From Chryseobacterium foetidum (lineage in GTDB: Bacteria; Bacteroidota; Bacteroidia; Flavobacteriales; Weeksellaceae), in the NCBI RefSeq assembly GCF_025457425.1, contig NZ_JAMXIA010000001.1, positions 806,001 to 870,000 of the forward strand: a DNA stretch of 64,000 nucleotides. Direction: 5' to 3'. This document shows, one piece after another, positions 54,236 through 63,868 of the stretch (its first letter is position 1; every line of letters begins with the position of its first letter). The notes under the pieces were generated by a model that made no database searches, had not been told where the DNA came from, and worked only from the letters and a program-made list of their open reading frames with translations. A program made the translations under genes and the position numbers.

Positions 54236-54262
54236 AGTCCTTCGACAGGCTCAGGATGACAG
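54236..54262. repeat. CTTCGACAGGCTCAGGATGACA element
   Basis: The same short palindromic element as at 28371-28883 and 52761. It is followed by a run of GGTTTGAG/GTGTTAGGG units up to about 54320. Confidence 0.75.
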
Positions 54263-54400
54263 TCCATAGAGTTGGAGGGTTTTAGGGTTTGAGTGTTTGA
54301 GAGTGTTAGGGTTTGAGTGATTTTTGTTCACATCAGAAATAAATATAAAAGATGTCGACATTTTACCTGAATGATTTCTGTTTTCCCAAAGGCTTTTTAG

Positions 54401-54408
54401 TATTTTTG
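54401..54408 (+). promoter_or_regulatory. Promoter -7 element of ypdA, four bases before ATG
   Basis: TATTTTTG is an exact TAnnTTTG directly before the start codon, so the mRNA should be leaderless or nearly so. Confidence 0.6.
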
Positions 54409-54412
54409 ATGT

Positions 54413-55375
54413 ATGGAAATTTTGGATATTCTCATTATCGGAGCCGGACCGATTGGCTTAAACTGTGCTCTTGAAGCGAAAAAAAACAACCTGAATTATT
54501 TGATTATTGAAAAAGGAACGATTGTGAATTCACTTTACAATTATCCTTTGTACATGAAGTTTTTTTCGACCGCCGACAAGCTTGAAATCGCAGAAATCCC
54601 TTTCATTTCCGCAGCTCCCAAACCTGGCAGACAGGAAGCTCTCGAATATTATCAGGGAATTGCAAGGCAGAAAAATCTGAACATCAATCTTTATGAAAAA
54701 GTGTTGAAAGTTTCCAAAAAAGAAGAATTATTTGAAATAAAAACCTCAAAATCTACATATCAGGCAAAAAACGTCATCATTTCTACCGGATTTTACGACA
54801 TCCCAAATCTGATGAATATTCCGGGAGAAGATTTGCCTAAAGTGAAGCATTACTATACCGAACCCTACCCTTTTGCACGACAGAAAATTGTGGTGGTGGG
54901 CTCGAGCAATTCTTCCGTTGATGCCGCCCTTGAAACCTACAGAAAAGGTGCTGATGTCACAATGATTATCCGCAATCCTGAAATTTCTTCCCACGTGAAA
55001 TATTGGGTAAAACCTGATATTGAAAACAGAATTTCCGAGGGAAGTATTAAAGCTTATTTCAATGCTGAAATGCTTGAAATAAGGGAACATTCTGTTATTT
55101 TCAGGGATGAAAACGGAGATCATATTGAAATTGAAAACAATTTTGTCCTCGCTATGACTGGTTATCTTCCCGATTTTGATTTCCTGAAAAATTCCGGTAT
55201 TGAACTTAATAGCGACTGTTTAAACCCAGTTTACAATAAAGAAACGATGGAAACAAATGTTCCGAATCTGTATCTTGCCGGCGTAGTTTGTGGCGGTAAA
55301 GACACGCATCTTTGGTTTATTGAAAACTCCAGAATTCATGCGGAGATGATTGTGAAAAGTATTCTTTCGAAGTGA
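54413..55375 (+). CDS. ypdA: Bacillithiol disulfide reductase-like flavoprotein
   Basis: 320 residues. FAD motif IIGAGPIGLNCALEAKK (Gly10-Gly12-Gly15), NYPLYMKFFSTADKLEI, a NAD(P)H motif VVVGSSNSSVDAALE near residue 163, and GYLPDFDFL with LYLAGVVCGG at the end. This is the YpdA/Bdr family, which reduces bacillithiol disulfide with NADPH. It lacks the CxxC of thioredoxin reductases, as expected. It suggests bacillithiol use; no bsh genes are in the window. Confidence 0.88.
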   Translation: MEILDILIIGAGPIGLNCALEAKKNNLNYLIIEKGTIVNSLYNYPLYMKFFSTADKLEIAEIPFISAAPKPGRQEALEYYQGIARQKNLNINLYEKVLKVSKKEELFEIKTSKSTYQAKNVIISTGFYDIPNLMNIPGEDLPKVKHYYTEPYPFARQKIVVVGSSNSSVDAALETYRKGADVTMIIRNPEISSHVKYWVKPDIENRISEGSIKAYFNAEMLEIREHSVIFRDENGDHIEIENNFVLAMTGYLPDFDFLKNSGIELNSDCLNPVYNKETMETNVPNLYLAGVVCGGKDTHLWFIENSRIHAEMIVKSILSK

Positions 55376-55466
55376 TTCACAAAATTGGTTCCCGCAGATT
55401 GGGCAAATTTTGCAGATTGTTTTTTAAGCCGTTATCTGCTTTATCAGTTTAATCTGCGTGAGTAAT

Positions 55467-57497
55467 CTAAAAATCAACCTTTATTCCCAACACAAAATTC
55501 CGTTTTGCAGCAGGATTATAATACCGGTTTCCAAAGGCGTTGGTATCAAAGCCTAAGACGTATTCTTCATTGTAGAGATTCTGGATTTGAAAATATAAAT
55601 TCAGTCTTGTTTTGTCGATATCTACAGGAAATCTGAACTGGATATTTCCTATTAAATTAGATTCTGACCAAACGGAATTGGCGTCATTCAAAGGAATTTT
55701 GGAAGTGTAAAAGTGGGAATAGTCAACAGATAATTTTTTGAAAAAAGTGAAATTCAGTAAGCTGTTAACTGTTGTTTTAGGAACTCCGGTTAAATCATTT
55801 CCTGAGAAATCATTTCCGTTTTGCTGATAATTCTTAAATTTAAAATCATAAAAACTTCCTGAAAATCTGAATTTAAAATTGCTGAAAAAACCGTTCTTCA
55901 AATCAAAATTTTTAGATTCCATTAAAACCTCAAAACCTTTCTGAACGGTTTCTCCGGAGTTGACGAAAAATTCCTGTCCGCTCTCATTTTGCCTTCTAAC
56001 GATCGCATCTTTCATCCGAAAATCAAAGTAACTTCCTTCTACAAAAAGCAAATTTCCAAACTGTTTTCTGATACCGGCTTCTTTAGTCCAGCCATATTCC
56101 GGACTTAGATTCCGATTAAATTCCTGTGTTGACGAACGGATCTCTTCACTCGTGGGAGCAGAATTTCCTTTTCCTATTTTTCCTCTTACTGAAAAACCTT
56201 TTCCGAGAAGATAAGTTATGCCAAGATTGGGGAGCCATTGGTTTTTAAATTGAATCTTCCCGGTTTCCGTACGTGGAAAAAGCCTCTCCCAATCGTAGGA
56301 ATTTGAATTTAAACTAATGGAAATATCAGTAAATACTTTATCATTAAAATTCAGTTTTTGTGAGAGAAAGTAAAATCCGGAAGTATTTTTCAGCTGATCA
56401 AAATTCTGAGGATTCCCCTCAAAACCTCTGTTGTTATCGTAGTTTTTAATTAAAATATCATTGATTCCGCCTTCAAATCCAAAACGGTAAGCCAAAGAAA
56501 CTTTCTCCCAGTTTTTTTCATAATTAAAATGGGTTCTTAAGGCAAAATTCTTCTCAAAACGGTTTTCAAAATTGGTAATAAACGGATTTTCAAAATCTAC
56601 ATACGAACCCTGAACTAAAATAAAATGAGAGAAATTTTGGTTAAACTGATATTCATTTGACAGTCCGGCCAAAACCATTTTATTTCTGATGCCTGCATCC
56701 TGTTCTGAAGCACCGGGAAGCGTTGCTGTTTTTGGTCTTGCCTGTTTTCTGTTGAGATTCATCTGCTCCAAAGTCAGTCCGCCAGGCGTTTGATAATCGA
56801 GGTCAGAATACATCAGCATTCCTTTTAAAATTCCTTTTTTTGAATATTGAAAATTGTCTTTTATAAAAATTTGTTTTCGCTGAACTTTCGACTGATCTCT
56901 GTAAGAATCTGTCTGATAATAATTCTGAAAAACTTCCAGAAAATGTTTTCCTAACTGCTTTGAGAAATCAAAACTTTGGTTGAATGTGCCGTAGCTTCCC
57001 GCTGAAATATTCGCTGAAAGGTTATCCGAAGTCTGCGTTCTTAAAAGGATAGTTCCGCCTGTGACTGCACCGTAATCGCCACTTTCAGGACCTTTGTAAA
57101 TTTCCATCTTGTCAATTAATTCAGGAGAAATCACATTGAAATAGGTATTTCCCGAAGCATCAGATAAAATAAAATCATCAAGATACACTTTCACGTTGCG
57201 AACTCCGAAAGGCGATCTTAAAGTACTTCCACGAAGGGAAATTCTGTAACTTCCCGGCGACCGTTCTTCCATTCTTGCTCCTGCAATCTGGTTGATGGAT
57301 TCGAGCATTCTTTCCGGCGTATTCTGATTCAGCAAATTTTCTGAAATGACTGACACCGATTTTGTAGAATTAATAAAAGCTGTTGGTTTTTTGTATGCAT
57401 CGATTTTCACTTCTGAAATGAGATTTGCAGAATCTTTTTTTTGAGAAAATACTATTGATGCGGAAAAAAGAGGGAGAACGAAGTAAAGCTTTTTCAT
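55467..57497 (-). CDS. TonB-dependent outer-membrane receptor
   Basis: 676 residues. Signal peptide MKKLYFVLPLFSASIVFSQ, plug domain (about residues 25-160, with LLNQNTPERMLESINQIAGARM, ISLRGSTLRSPFG, IEIYKGPESGDYGAVTGGTI) and a barrel ending KRNFVLGIKVDF. It imports siderophores, vitamins or metal chelates. No riboswitch sits upstream, so a cobalamin role cannot be assumed. No operon partner. Confidence 0.93.
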   Translation of the reverse strand: MKKLYFVLPLFSASIVFSQKKDSANLISEVKIDAYKKPTAFINSTKSVSVISENLLNQNTPERMLESINQIAGARMEERSPGSYRISLRGSTLRSPFGVRNVKVYLDDFILSDASGNTYFNVISPELIDKMEIYKGPESGDYGAVTGGTILLRTQTSDNLSANISAGSYGTFNQSFDFSKQLGKHFLEVFQNYYQTDSYRDQSKVQRKQIFIKDNFQYSKKGILKGMLMYSDLDYQTPGGLTLEQMNLNRKQARPKTATLPGASEQDAGIRNKMVLAGLSNEYQFNQNFSHFILVQGSYVDFENPFITNFENRFEKNFALRTHFNYEKNWEKVSLAYRFGFEGGINDILIKNYDNNRGFEGNPQNFDQLKNTSGFYFLSQKLNFNDKVFTDISISLNSNSYDWERLFPRTETGKIQFKNQWLPNLGITYLLGKGFSVRGKIGKGNSAPTSEEIRSSTQEFNRNLSPEYGWTKEAGIRKQFGNLLFVEGSYFDFRMKDAIVRRQNESGQEFFVNSGETVQKGFEVLMESKNFDLKNGFFSNFKFRFSGSFYDFKFKNYQQNGNDFSGNDLTGVPKTTVNSLLNFTFFKKLSVDYSHFYTSKIPLNDANSVWSESNLIGNIQFRFPVDIDKTRLNLYFQIQNLYNEEYVLGFDTNAFGNRYYNPAAKRNFVLGIKVDF

Positions 57498-57580
57498 TGC
57501 GAATGGCTATGCAAAAATTGTACTCTTTATTAATGAAAGTTTATGTTGTGGTTAAAAAAAATCTTTTTGGTTTATCTGAA

Positions 57581-57616
57581 AAACCCTGCCAGGGTTTGGA
57601 ACCCTGGCAGGGTTGT
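57581..57616. repeat. AACCCTGCCAGGGTT palindromic element
   Basis: AACCCTGCCAGGGTT-TGG-AACCCTGGCAGGGTT, a long perfect-looking hairpin. I recall this type as a dispersed flavobacterial repeat; it occurs once here. Confidence 0.75.
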
Positions 57617-57647
57617 GCGGTTTTGCTGGATTTTGCAGATATTTATT

Positions 57648-57690
57648 TTAGAAACCTTCAAGATTTTTGAAAACCTTGAAGGTTTGAAGG
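57648..57690. repeat. ACCTTCAAG/CTTGAAGGT hairpin element
   Basis: An inverted repeat AACCTTCAAG with CCTTGAAGGTTT about 12 bases later, followed by GAAGGTTTCAAGG-type direct units. Confidence 0.65.
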
Positions 57691-57744
57691 AGATGAAGGG
57701 GTTGAAGGTTTCAAGGAGATGAAAAAGTTCTTTTAGCAAAAAAA

Positions 57745-57922
57745 TTGTTTTATGCGTACCCGTCTTTGCGTGAGGGATGTGGCGGGCGGCGACGAAGGAG
57801 CCGGTGCGAAGTGAGGTACGAACGGAGTACGGGAGCGAAGCGGACCCCAGAGCAGCCCGACCCGAAGTTTTTGGCGGTGGAATCAGCGGTGGAAAAACGC
57901 AGGGGCACGCCCAAATTTCCAG
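57745..57922. repeat. GC-rich interspersed element
   Basis: A stretch with high G+C content (e.g. GGCGGGCGGCGACGAAGG, GGAGTACGGGAGCGAAGCGG, CAGAGCAGCCCGACCCGAAG) in an otherwise AT-rich region. It includes the overlapping repetitive GGTACGAACGGAGTACGGG and CGGTGGAATCAGCGGTGGAA. I see no coding gene in it. Confidence 0.7.
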
Positions 57923-59149
57923 TTAAATCTTCTCTTTTTGTGCACCAATCATCCACGGAACGACGAAATAAAATGCGATCGCGATTGCTGTTGCTGCGAT
58001 TCCTGTTCCGATCCACAAGATCGTAAAGCCCAGTTTTTCGGCAATTAAAGTTCCCAGATAAGGGGTTACGATGAATGCGATTGAAAACGAGATCCCGTTC
58101 AGTCCCATGTAAGCACCTTTGTTGTTTTTTCCTGAACGTAAGGCTGTGATCGTAGACATAAACGGCAACGCCCAAATCTCTCCTACCGACAGCAAAGTCA
58201 TCGAAATGACAAGCGTGAAGATGCTGTAATCGAAACCGAGCATCGCATACGAGAGTCCGCAAATGAAGGTTCCGAGGAACATGGTTCGGGCCAAGCTTAG
58301 ATATTTTTCGGCAATCTGAACCAATCCCATTTCGAGCATAACCACGATGAATCCGCTGTACCCTAAGAGATAACCGATATTTTGCTGACTCAAACGCGCT
58401 GTATCCTTATAAAATATCGTTAAGGTGCTGAACAACTGGAAGAAACAAATGGCAAAAAGCATACACAAACCACAGTAAATCAAAAATTTACCGTCACGAT
58501 AAGGCGAGTTTTCTTTTTTAATCTCAACAGCTTCGGTGACTTTTCTGGCTTTTAATTTGGCTAATTTATTGCGTTTCCGGAAGAAAATAATGTATAAAAT
58601 TCCGGCCGACAGAGCGGCAAGCGCGTTGGTATAAAACAAGAATTCATAGGAAATCGCAGACAAAATTCCGCCCAAAGCGGGACCGATGGAGAAGCCAAGA
58701 TTGACTGCCATACGGTTGAGTGAAAAGGCTCTTGTAATGTTTTCAGGCTTGGCATATTTTGTAATCGCCACCGAGTTTGCAGGTCGGAAAGCATCACTTA
58801 CAATGCTCTGCAGTAAAATTATTGCCGCTACGCCGACTTCTGTTTTGAAAAGTGGGATTAAACAAAACAGCGGAACACTTAGCAACAAACTGAAATACTG
58901 CACTTTATACTCTCCGATCCTGTCTGTGATAAATCCGCCCAACCAAGAGCCGATTACGGAACCGATTCCGAAAAAGCTCAGGACAATTCCTGTATTTTCT
59001 ATGCTGAATTTGAGATGTGCCGTCATGTAAACGCCCAAAAACGGGAGCACCATCGAACCGGCACGGTTGATGAGCATAACCAGTGCAAGCATCCAGCTTT
59101 CCTGCGAGAGGCCTTTGAAGGAGTTGGTGTATAGGTGGATGAGTTTCAT
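57923..59149 (-). CDS. MFS transporter
   Basis: 408 residues with about twelve helices. The N-terminal QESWMLALVMLINRAGSMVLPFLGVY, the A-like motif SWLGGFITDRIGEYK between helices 2 and 3, and FRPANSVAITKYAKPENITRAFSLNRMAVNLG are typical MFS features. Substrate unknown, perhaps a drug or sugar. Directly upstream lie two heptamer tandem arrays that run into the start codon. Confidence 0.9.
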   Translation of the reverse strand: MKLIHLYTNSFKGLSQESWMLALVMLINRAGSMVLPFLGVYMTAHLKFSIENTGIVLSFFGIGSVIGSWLGGFITDRIGEYKVQYFSLLLSVPLFCLIPLFKTEVGVAAIILLQSIVSDAFRPANSVAITKYAKPENITRAFSLNRMAVNLGFSIGPALGGILSAISYEFLFYTNALAALSAGILYIIFFRKRNKLAKLKARKVTEAVEIKKENSPYRDGKFLIYCGLCMLFAICFFQLFSTLTIFYKDTARLSQQNIGYLLGYSGFIVVMLEMGLVQIAEKYLSLARTMFLGTFICGLSYAMLGFDYSIFTLVISMTLLSVGEIWALPFMSTITALRSGKNNKGAYMGLNGISFSIAFIVTPYLGTLIAEKLGFTILWIGTGIAATAIAIAFYFVVPWMIGAQKEKI

Positions 59150-59150
59150 G

Positions 59151-59234
59151 ATGATTGATGATTGATGATTGATGTTGGGTGTTGGGTGTTGGGTGTTGGG
59201 TGTTGGGTGTTGGGTGTTGGGTGTTGGGTGTTGG
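59151..59234. repeat. Two abutting heptamer microsatellites upstream of the MFS gene
   Basis: Plus-strand ATGATTG three times (59151-59171) followed by TGTTGGG about 8.9 times (59173-59234). They end 2 bases from the MFS start codon. A unit of 7 shifts the frame of the ATG at 59246 relative to the MFS frame. Confidence 0.95.
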
Positions 59235-59353
59235 ATAGGATTTCATCCTATCCTTTGTTAGATCGTCCTTTTGGGACTGGTTTTTATATTAGTGGATTCT
59301 TCTTTTTGTGATAAAGTCAATATTCTTGAATTAATGGCAGTTTAAAAAACAAA

Positions 59354-59384
59354 AAACAGGACTTAAAAAATTAAGCCCTGTTTC
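59354..59384 (-). terminator. Terminator of glnS
   Basis: On the minus strand a 12-13-base-pair stem (AAACAGGGCTTAA/TTAAGTCCTGTTT, one G-U pair) is followed by TTTTTTG. Confidence 0.85.
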
Positions 59385-59407
59385 ATTTATATGGTATAAA
59401 TAAATTT

Positions 59408-61081
59408 TTACTCCGGCTTGTAAGAGTCTTTTAATGTCACGGTTCTGTTGAATACAAAATTTGTATCTGTAGAATCCTGATCTTTCGTAAAATAGCCAAT
59501 TCTCTGGAACTGAAGTGGTTCGCCCACTGCAACATCCTTTAAACTTGGTTCTCCAAATCCCTGAACGATATTGACAGATTCCGGATTAATGAAATTTAAG
59601 AAATCTACATCTTTCTCAGCATCAGGCTGTTCTACTGTAAACAGTTTCTCGTAATTTCTTACTTCCACAGGAATGGCGTGCTTCGCAGACACCCAGTGAA
59701 TGGTTCCTTTTACTTTTCTTAAACTTTCCTCCGTTCCGCTTCCAGACTTTGATTTCTCATCGTAGGTAGCGTAAATGGTTGTGATTTCTCCGTTTTCGTC
59801 CTTCTCTACTCTTTCACCTTTGATGATGTAAGCAGATTTCAAACGGACTTCTCCGCCCAGTTTCAGTCTAAAGAACTTGTTTCCGGCTTCTTCTTTGAAA
59901 TCTTCACGCTCGATGTACAGTTCTCTGGAGAAAGGAATTTCTCTGGTTCCCGCATTTTCCTGCTCGTTATTGTTTTCTGTCTCAAGCATTTCTTCCTGTC
60001 CTTCAGGATAGTTTTCAATGACTAATTTGACAGGGTCAACAACCGCCATTACACGTTTTGCGACCTTGTTCAAATCTTCACGAACGCAGAAATCCAGTAA
60101 CTGAATTTCAATTAAATTTTCTCTTTTGGCAACACCCACTTTATCAATAAAATTCCTGATGGCATTGGCTGTAAAGCCTTTTCTGCGCATTCCGGAAATG
60201 GTAGGCATTCTTGGATCATCCCAACCGTTCACTGCTTTTTCAGAAATCAATCTTTGTAGCTTTCTTTTGGAAGTGATCATATAGGAAACGTTCATTCTTG
60301 CAAATTCCCTTTGCTTGTTTTTTACTTTTCCTTCTTCATAAACCTGATCCAAATACCAGTTGTACAATGGTCTGTGGTTTTCAAACTCCAATGAGCACAG
60401 CGAGTGCGAAATCTGTTCTAAATAATCAGATTCACCGTGCGCCCAGTCGTACATTGGATAGATTTTCCATGTAGTTCCTGTTCTATGGTGTGGTCTTTTC
60501 AAAATTCTGTACATCACAGGATCACGCATGTTCATATTCGGCGAAACCATATCGATTTTTGCACGAAGAGACATGGCACCTTCCTCAAATTCACCGTTTT
60601 TCATCTTTTCGAATAAATCTAAAGATTCTTCAGTCGGACGGTTTCTGTATGGAGATTCCACTCCCGGTTCTGTAGGGTTTTTTCTTTGCTCGGTAATCAG
60701 TTCAGACGGTTGCTCATCAACGTAAGCTTTTCCTTCTTTAATCAGTTGAACTGCCCAATCGTAAAGCTGCTGGAAGTAATCGGAAGCATACAATTCTTTA
60801 TCCCATTTGAAACCTAGCCATTCAACGTCTTTTTTGATAGAATCTACGTATTCCTGCTCTTCTTTTTCAGGATTCGTATCGTCGAAACGAAGGTTTACGG
60901 GAGCATTGTATTTTTCACCCAGACCAAAGTTGATGCAGATCGCTTTTGTATGACCTACATGCAGATAACCGTTTGGTTCAGGCGGAAAACGGAAACGGAT
61001 CTCTTCTCTTTTGAGACCGTTTGCCAAATCATCTTCTATAATTTGCTCAATAAAATTGAGTGATTTTTTTTCTTCTTCCAT
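59408..61081 (-). CDS. glnS: Glutaminyl-tRNA synthetase
   Basis: 557 residues from ATG 61081 (MEEEKKSLNFIEQIIEDDL). A longer in-frame ATG at 61123 lies within the promoter -7 element, so it is not used. Motifs: HIGH-type FPPEPNGYLHVGHTKAI, the KMSKS-like MITSKRKL, and the GlnRS-specific DWAHGESDYLEQISHSLCS. C-terminal anticodon-binding beta barrels follow. It charges tRNA-Gln. Confidence 0.96.
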   Translation of the reverse strand: MEEEKKSLNFIEQIIEDDLANGLKREEIRFRFPPEPNGYLHVGHTKAICINFGLGEKYNAPVNLRFDDTNPEKEEQEYVDSIKKDVEWLGFKWDKELYASDYFQQLYDWAVQLIKEGKAYVDEQPSELITEQRKNPTEPGVESPYRNRPTEESLDLFEKMKNGEFEEGAMSLRAKIDMVSPNMNMRDPVMYRILKRPHHRTGTTWKIYPMYDWAHGESDYLEQISHSLCSLEFENHRPLYNWYLDQVYEEGKVKNKQREFARMNVSYMITSKRKLQRLISEKAVNGWDDPRMPTISGMRRKGFTANAIRNFIDKVGVAKRENLIEIQLLDFCVREDLNKVAKRVMAVVDPVKLVIENYPEGQEEMLETENNNEQENAGTREIPFSRELYIEREDFKEEAGNKFFRLKLGGEVRLKSAYIIKGERVEKDENGEITTIYATYDEKSKSGSGTEESLRKVKGTIHWVSAKHAIPVEVRNYEKLFTVEQPDAEKDVDFLNFINPESVNIVQGFGEPSLKDVAVGEPLQFQRIGYFTKDQDSTDTNFVFNRTVTLKDSYKPE

Positions 61082-61120
61082 TAAAATTCGCTTTAAAATG
61101 TCGTGTTCACCGACAATCTG

Positions 61121-61128
61121 CAAATTTA
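61121..61128 (-). promoter_or_regulatory. Promoter -7 element of glnS (TAAATTTG)
   Basis: Exact TAnnTTTG on the minus strand, 40 bases before the ATG at 61081. It decides the start of glnS, since transcription begins downstream of the ATG at 61123. Confidence 0.65.
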
Positions 61129-61407
61129 GGAAAATTTAAGGTGTAAAAAAAAGATAATTTCCTTCCAAATCATATTGAAATTAAAAATAAATGACGAACT
61201 TTAATCTGGAAAAAAAGCGCTCCGAAAACTTTTAAGCTAAATCTTATTTCAACAGATTTAAGTTGTGTACGGTTGATCTTTAGCTGATAACTCAAGATCA
61301 AACTGTTAAAATTCGAAACATTAAAACTTCAAAATGTTTTGGAAAATGCCAGAAATTAGAATATTTTAATATCCTGGTCTGATTTCAAATTGTGGCATAT
61401 ATTTTGT

Positions 61408-61415
61408 TAACTTTG
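61408..61415 (+). promoter_or_regulatory. Promoter -7 element of the 25-codon ORF
   Basis: TAACTTTG is an exact TAnnTTTG, 22 bases before the ATG at 61438; -33 element weak. Confidence 0.45.
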
Positions 61416-61437
61416 TCATCCCTAATCACAACTATAA

Positions 61438-61515
61438 ATGAAAACGATGAAGAGAAAGTTTACCACCTTTTTAGATTACATTAAAAAAGCAATTTTTGCA
61501 GAAGACGTAGTTTAA
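61438..61515 (+). CDS. Putative 25-residue peptide
   Basis: ATG at 61438 to TAA at 61515 encodes MKTMKRKFTTFLDYIKKAIF then AEDVV. The basic, amphipathic character resembles a short membrane-interacting peptide. It has a candidate promoter, lies between divergent-free glnS and the convergent menC, and has no detectable terminator. Whether it is translated is unknown. Confidence 0.4.
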   Translation: MKTMKRKFTTFLDYIKKAIFAEDVV

Positions 61516-61524
61516 AATCCTGAT

Positions 61525-62532
61525 TTACTTACCACTGAAATAAAGTTGATCTCCTACAAGTTTGAGATGGCTTTCGAAATTATTTATAAACAGTCCTCCC
61601 GTACCCAAACCCTGAGGCATACTATTATTTTTCGTAAAAGTATATTGTGCGATAGCATTTAAGCCAATATTACTTTCTAATGCGGAAGTGATCCACCAGT
61701 CAATATTCTGTGCTTCAGCAAGGGAAATCCACTCATCACAGCCAGAAAAACCTCCTACCAATGCGGGTTTAAGAATAATATATTGTGGTTTTATCTTATC
61801 CAAAAGTTTCTTCTTTATATTTAAATCAATAATTCCGATTAATTCTTCATCTAAAGCAATTGGCGTGGAAGTTTCAGCACATAATTCAGCCATATCTTCC
61901 CAGTTATCAGCTTTGATTGGTTGCTCGATGGAATGAATATTTAAATCTGAAAGTTGTTGTAAGACAATCTTTGCCTCATCTGTGGAAAAACCGCCGTTGG
62001 CATCCACACGAAGTTCCAGCTGGTCTTTTGAAAATTTCTTTCGTAATTTCTGAAGAATCTGATGTTCAGAATCCCAGTCGACCCCGATTTTTAATTTAAT
62101 ACAGTGAAAACCCTGATCAAGTTTGTCCTGGATCTGCTCTTCCATGAAGGAAATTTCTCCCATCCAAATCAGACCATTTATCGGAATTGGAATTTTACCT
62201 TGAGTAAATTCACTTGGAAAATAAAGATTTCCGCCATGATTTAAATTTAAAACAGCCTGTTCATAACCAAACCAAATCGAAGGAAATCCTTTTAGTTCTT
62301 CTTTTAAATAATCAAAATCTTGATTGATATTTTCGCATAGCCACTTTAGTTTTTCTTCATAATCGGGACGGTCATCAAAGCTTAAGCCTCTGAAAACAGC
62401 ACACTCGCCTACTCCTTTTTTACCATCCTGAAAAACTTCGAGAATGAAGGTCTCTTTTACATGCAAAACGCCTCGGGAAGTTCCTCCCGGGCGTTTAAAT
62501 TCCAATAGATATTTAAAATATTTTGCTGTCAT
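61525..62532 (-). CDS. menC: o-Succinylbenzoate synthase
   Basis: 335 residues of the enolase superfamily. FHCIKLKIG holds the catalytic Lys pair, LRVDANGGFS and SIEQPI the metal ligands, and TPIALDEELIG the third ligand with the base. It dehydrates SHCHC to o-succinylbenzoate in menaquinone synthesis. Its ATG comes directly after the stop of fbp, so the two are translationally coupled. Confidence 0.94.
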   Translation of the reverse strand: MTAKYFKYLLEFKRPGGTSRGVLHVKETFILEVFQDGKKGVGECAVFRGLSFDDRPDYEEKLKWLCENINQDFDYLKEELKGFPSIWFGYEQAVLNLNHGGNLYFPSEFTQGKIPIPINGLIWMGEISFMEEQIQDKLDQGFHCIKLKIGVDWDSEHQILQKLRKKFSKDQLELRVDANGGFSTDEAKIVLQQLSDLNIHSIEQPIKADNWEDMAELCAETSTPIALDEELIGIIDLNIKKKLLDKIKPQYIILKPALVGGFSGCDEWISLAEAQNIDWWITSALESNIGLNAIAQYTFTKNNSMPQGLGTGGLFINNFESHLKLVGDQLYFSGK

Positions 62533-63549
62533 TTACTTTACGCTGTCAATACGCATAAACTCTTCTGCTTTTTCAACCATATTGATGCTTCCTGCAAAAA
62601 AGGGAATTCTCTGGTGTAGTTCTGTTGGCTCCACTTCCAGAATTCTTCTGAACCCGTCGGTAGCCTTTCCACCAGCCTGTTCTGCCAGGAAAGCCATTGG
62701 ATTACATTCGTATAATAATCTCAGTTTACCGTTTGGAGCCTGACCGTATGATGGATATATATAAATTCCACCTTTCAGCATATTTCTATGGAAATCGGCA
62801 ACCAATGAACCAATATATCTGGAAGTGTATGGGCGATCGCCTTCTTCCATCTGACAGTATTTCAGGTAATTTTTGACACCCTGAGGAAATTTAATGTAGT
62901 TTCCTTCATTGATTGAGTAGATTTTCCCGGTTTCAGGGAATTTCATGTTGGGATGAGAAAGATAGTATGTTCCTAGAGAAGGATCCAGTGTAAATCCGTT
63001 CACACCGTTTCCTGTAGTGTATACAATCATCGTTGAAGATCCGTATATCACGTATCCTGCGGCGATCTGATTAACTCCTTTCTGTAGAAAATCTTCCAGC
63101 TGAACGGGAGTTCCGGGCTCTGAAACCCTTCTATAAATTGAAAAAATGGTTCCCACAGAAACATTTACATCAATATTTGAAGAACCGTCCAAAGGATCGA
63201 TTAACACTACATATTTGCTTAAATGTCCGTTCTCACCACATTTGATGTCGATAAAATCGTCATTTTCCTCGGAAGCAATTCCGCAGACAACTTCTCTCTG
63301 AGAAAGGGCTGTGATAAAAATATCGTTGGCAATGACATCCAGCTTCTGTTGCTCTTCGCCCTGAATATTCTGATTTCCGGCCGCTCCCGTGATATCTACG
63401 ATACCAGCTTTATTTACTTCCCTGTTTACGATCTTTGATGCCAGTCTTATAGCACTTAAAAGACGTGAAAACTCACCAGTGGAATACTGAAAATCTTCCT
63501 GCTTATCAATTAAAAATTCACCTAACGTCTGTAATGACTGTTCTGACAT
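62533..63549 (-). CDS. fbp: Fructose-1,6-bisphosphatase, class 1
   Basis: 338 residues. The Mg-binding [22 protein letters not shown] and the substrate region [14 protein letters not shown] and [22 protein letters not shown] are family signatures. It catalyses a gluconeogenic step, fructose-1,6-bisphosphate to fructose-6-phosphate. First gene of the fbp-menC unit; 319 AT-rich bases separate it from the divergent aspartate kinase. Confidence 0.96.
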   Translation of the reverse strand: MSEQSLQTLGEFLIDKQEDFQYSTGEFSRLLSAIRLASKIVNREVNKAGIVDITGAAGNQNIQGEEQQKLDVIANDIFITALSQREVVCGIASEENDDFIDIKCGENGHLSKYVVLIDPLDGSSNIDVNVSVGTIFSIYRRVSEPGTPVQLEDFLQKGVNQIAAGYVIYGSSTMIVYTTGNGVNGFTLDPSLGTYYLSHPNMKFPETGKIYSINEGNYIKFPQGVKNYLKYCQMEEGDRPYTSRYIGSLVADFHRNMLKGGIYIYPSYGQAPNGKLRLLYECNPMAFLAEQAGGKATDGFRRILEVEPTELHQRIPFFAGSINMVEKAEEFMRIDSVK

Positions 63550-63804
63550 AATTTTATTTTAAAAACGGTTTTGACAAATATCGTGAAATTTAAACTATTT
63601 TTAAAGTAATTGTTAAAGTTTTAATTACAGACTGTAAATCAGAGGTTTAACAAGCGTGTAAAGGTTGTAAATAATAATTTTATTAAAATTTAATTAAATT
63701 AAATCACACAAAAACGCCTCTAAGGTATGATTTTGTGCGGTTTAAGGATGTAAAATGGAAATCACACCCCATAGATAAGCCTTTCATATTTCGCTGTAAA
63801 TTTA

Positions 63805-63812
63805 TAATTTTG
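63805..63812 (+). promoter_or_regulatory. Promoter -7 element of the aspartate kinase gene
   Basis: TAATTTTG is an exact TAnnTTTG, 56 bases before the start codon. The remaining divergent region (63550-63868) shows nothing else I can support. Confidence 0.5.
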
Positions 63813-63868
63813 GCCTTCGAAAAAAAACCGAATGATTTATATCTAACAATTTTATTCATAACAATTTA

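Noticed and set aside
55467..57497. TonB receptor as the target of the cobalamin riboswitch
   Set aside because: It is 28 kb away on the other strand and has no riboswitch upstream.
57745..58026. Arg-rich open frame in the GC-rich element
   Set aside because: Composition reflects the GC-rich repeat; it overlaps the 3' end of the MFS gene and has no start signal.
58905..59246. Open frame beginning with PNTQHPT repeats
   Set aside because: It is encoded by the heptamer microsatellite and a shifted frame of the MFS gene; noted only for the switch idea.
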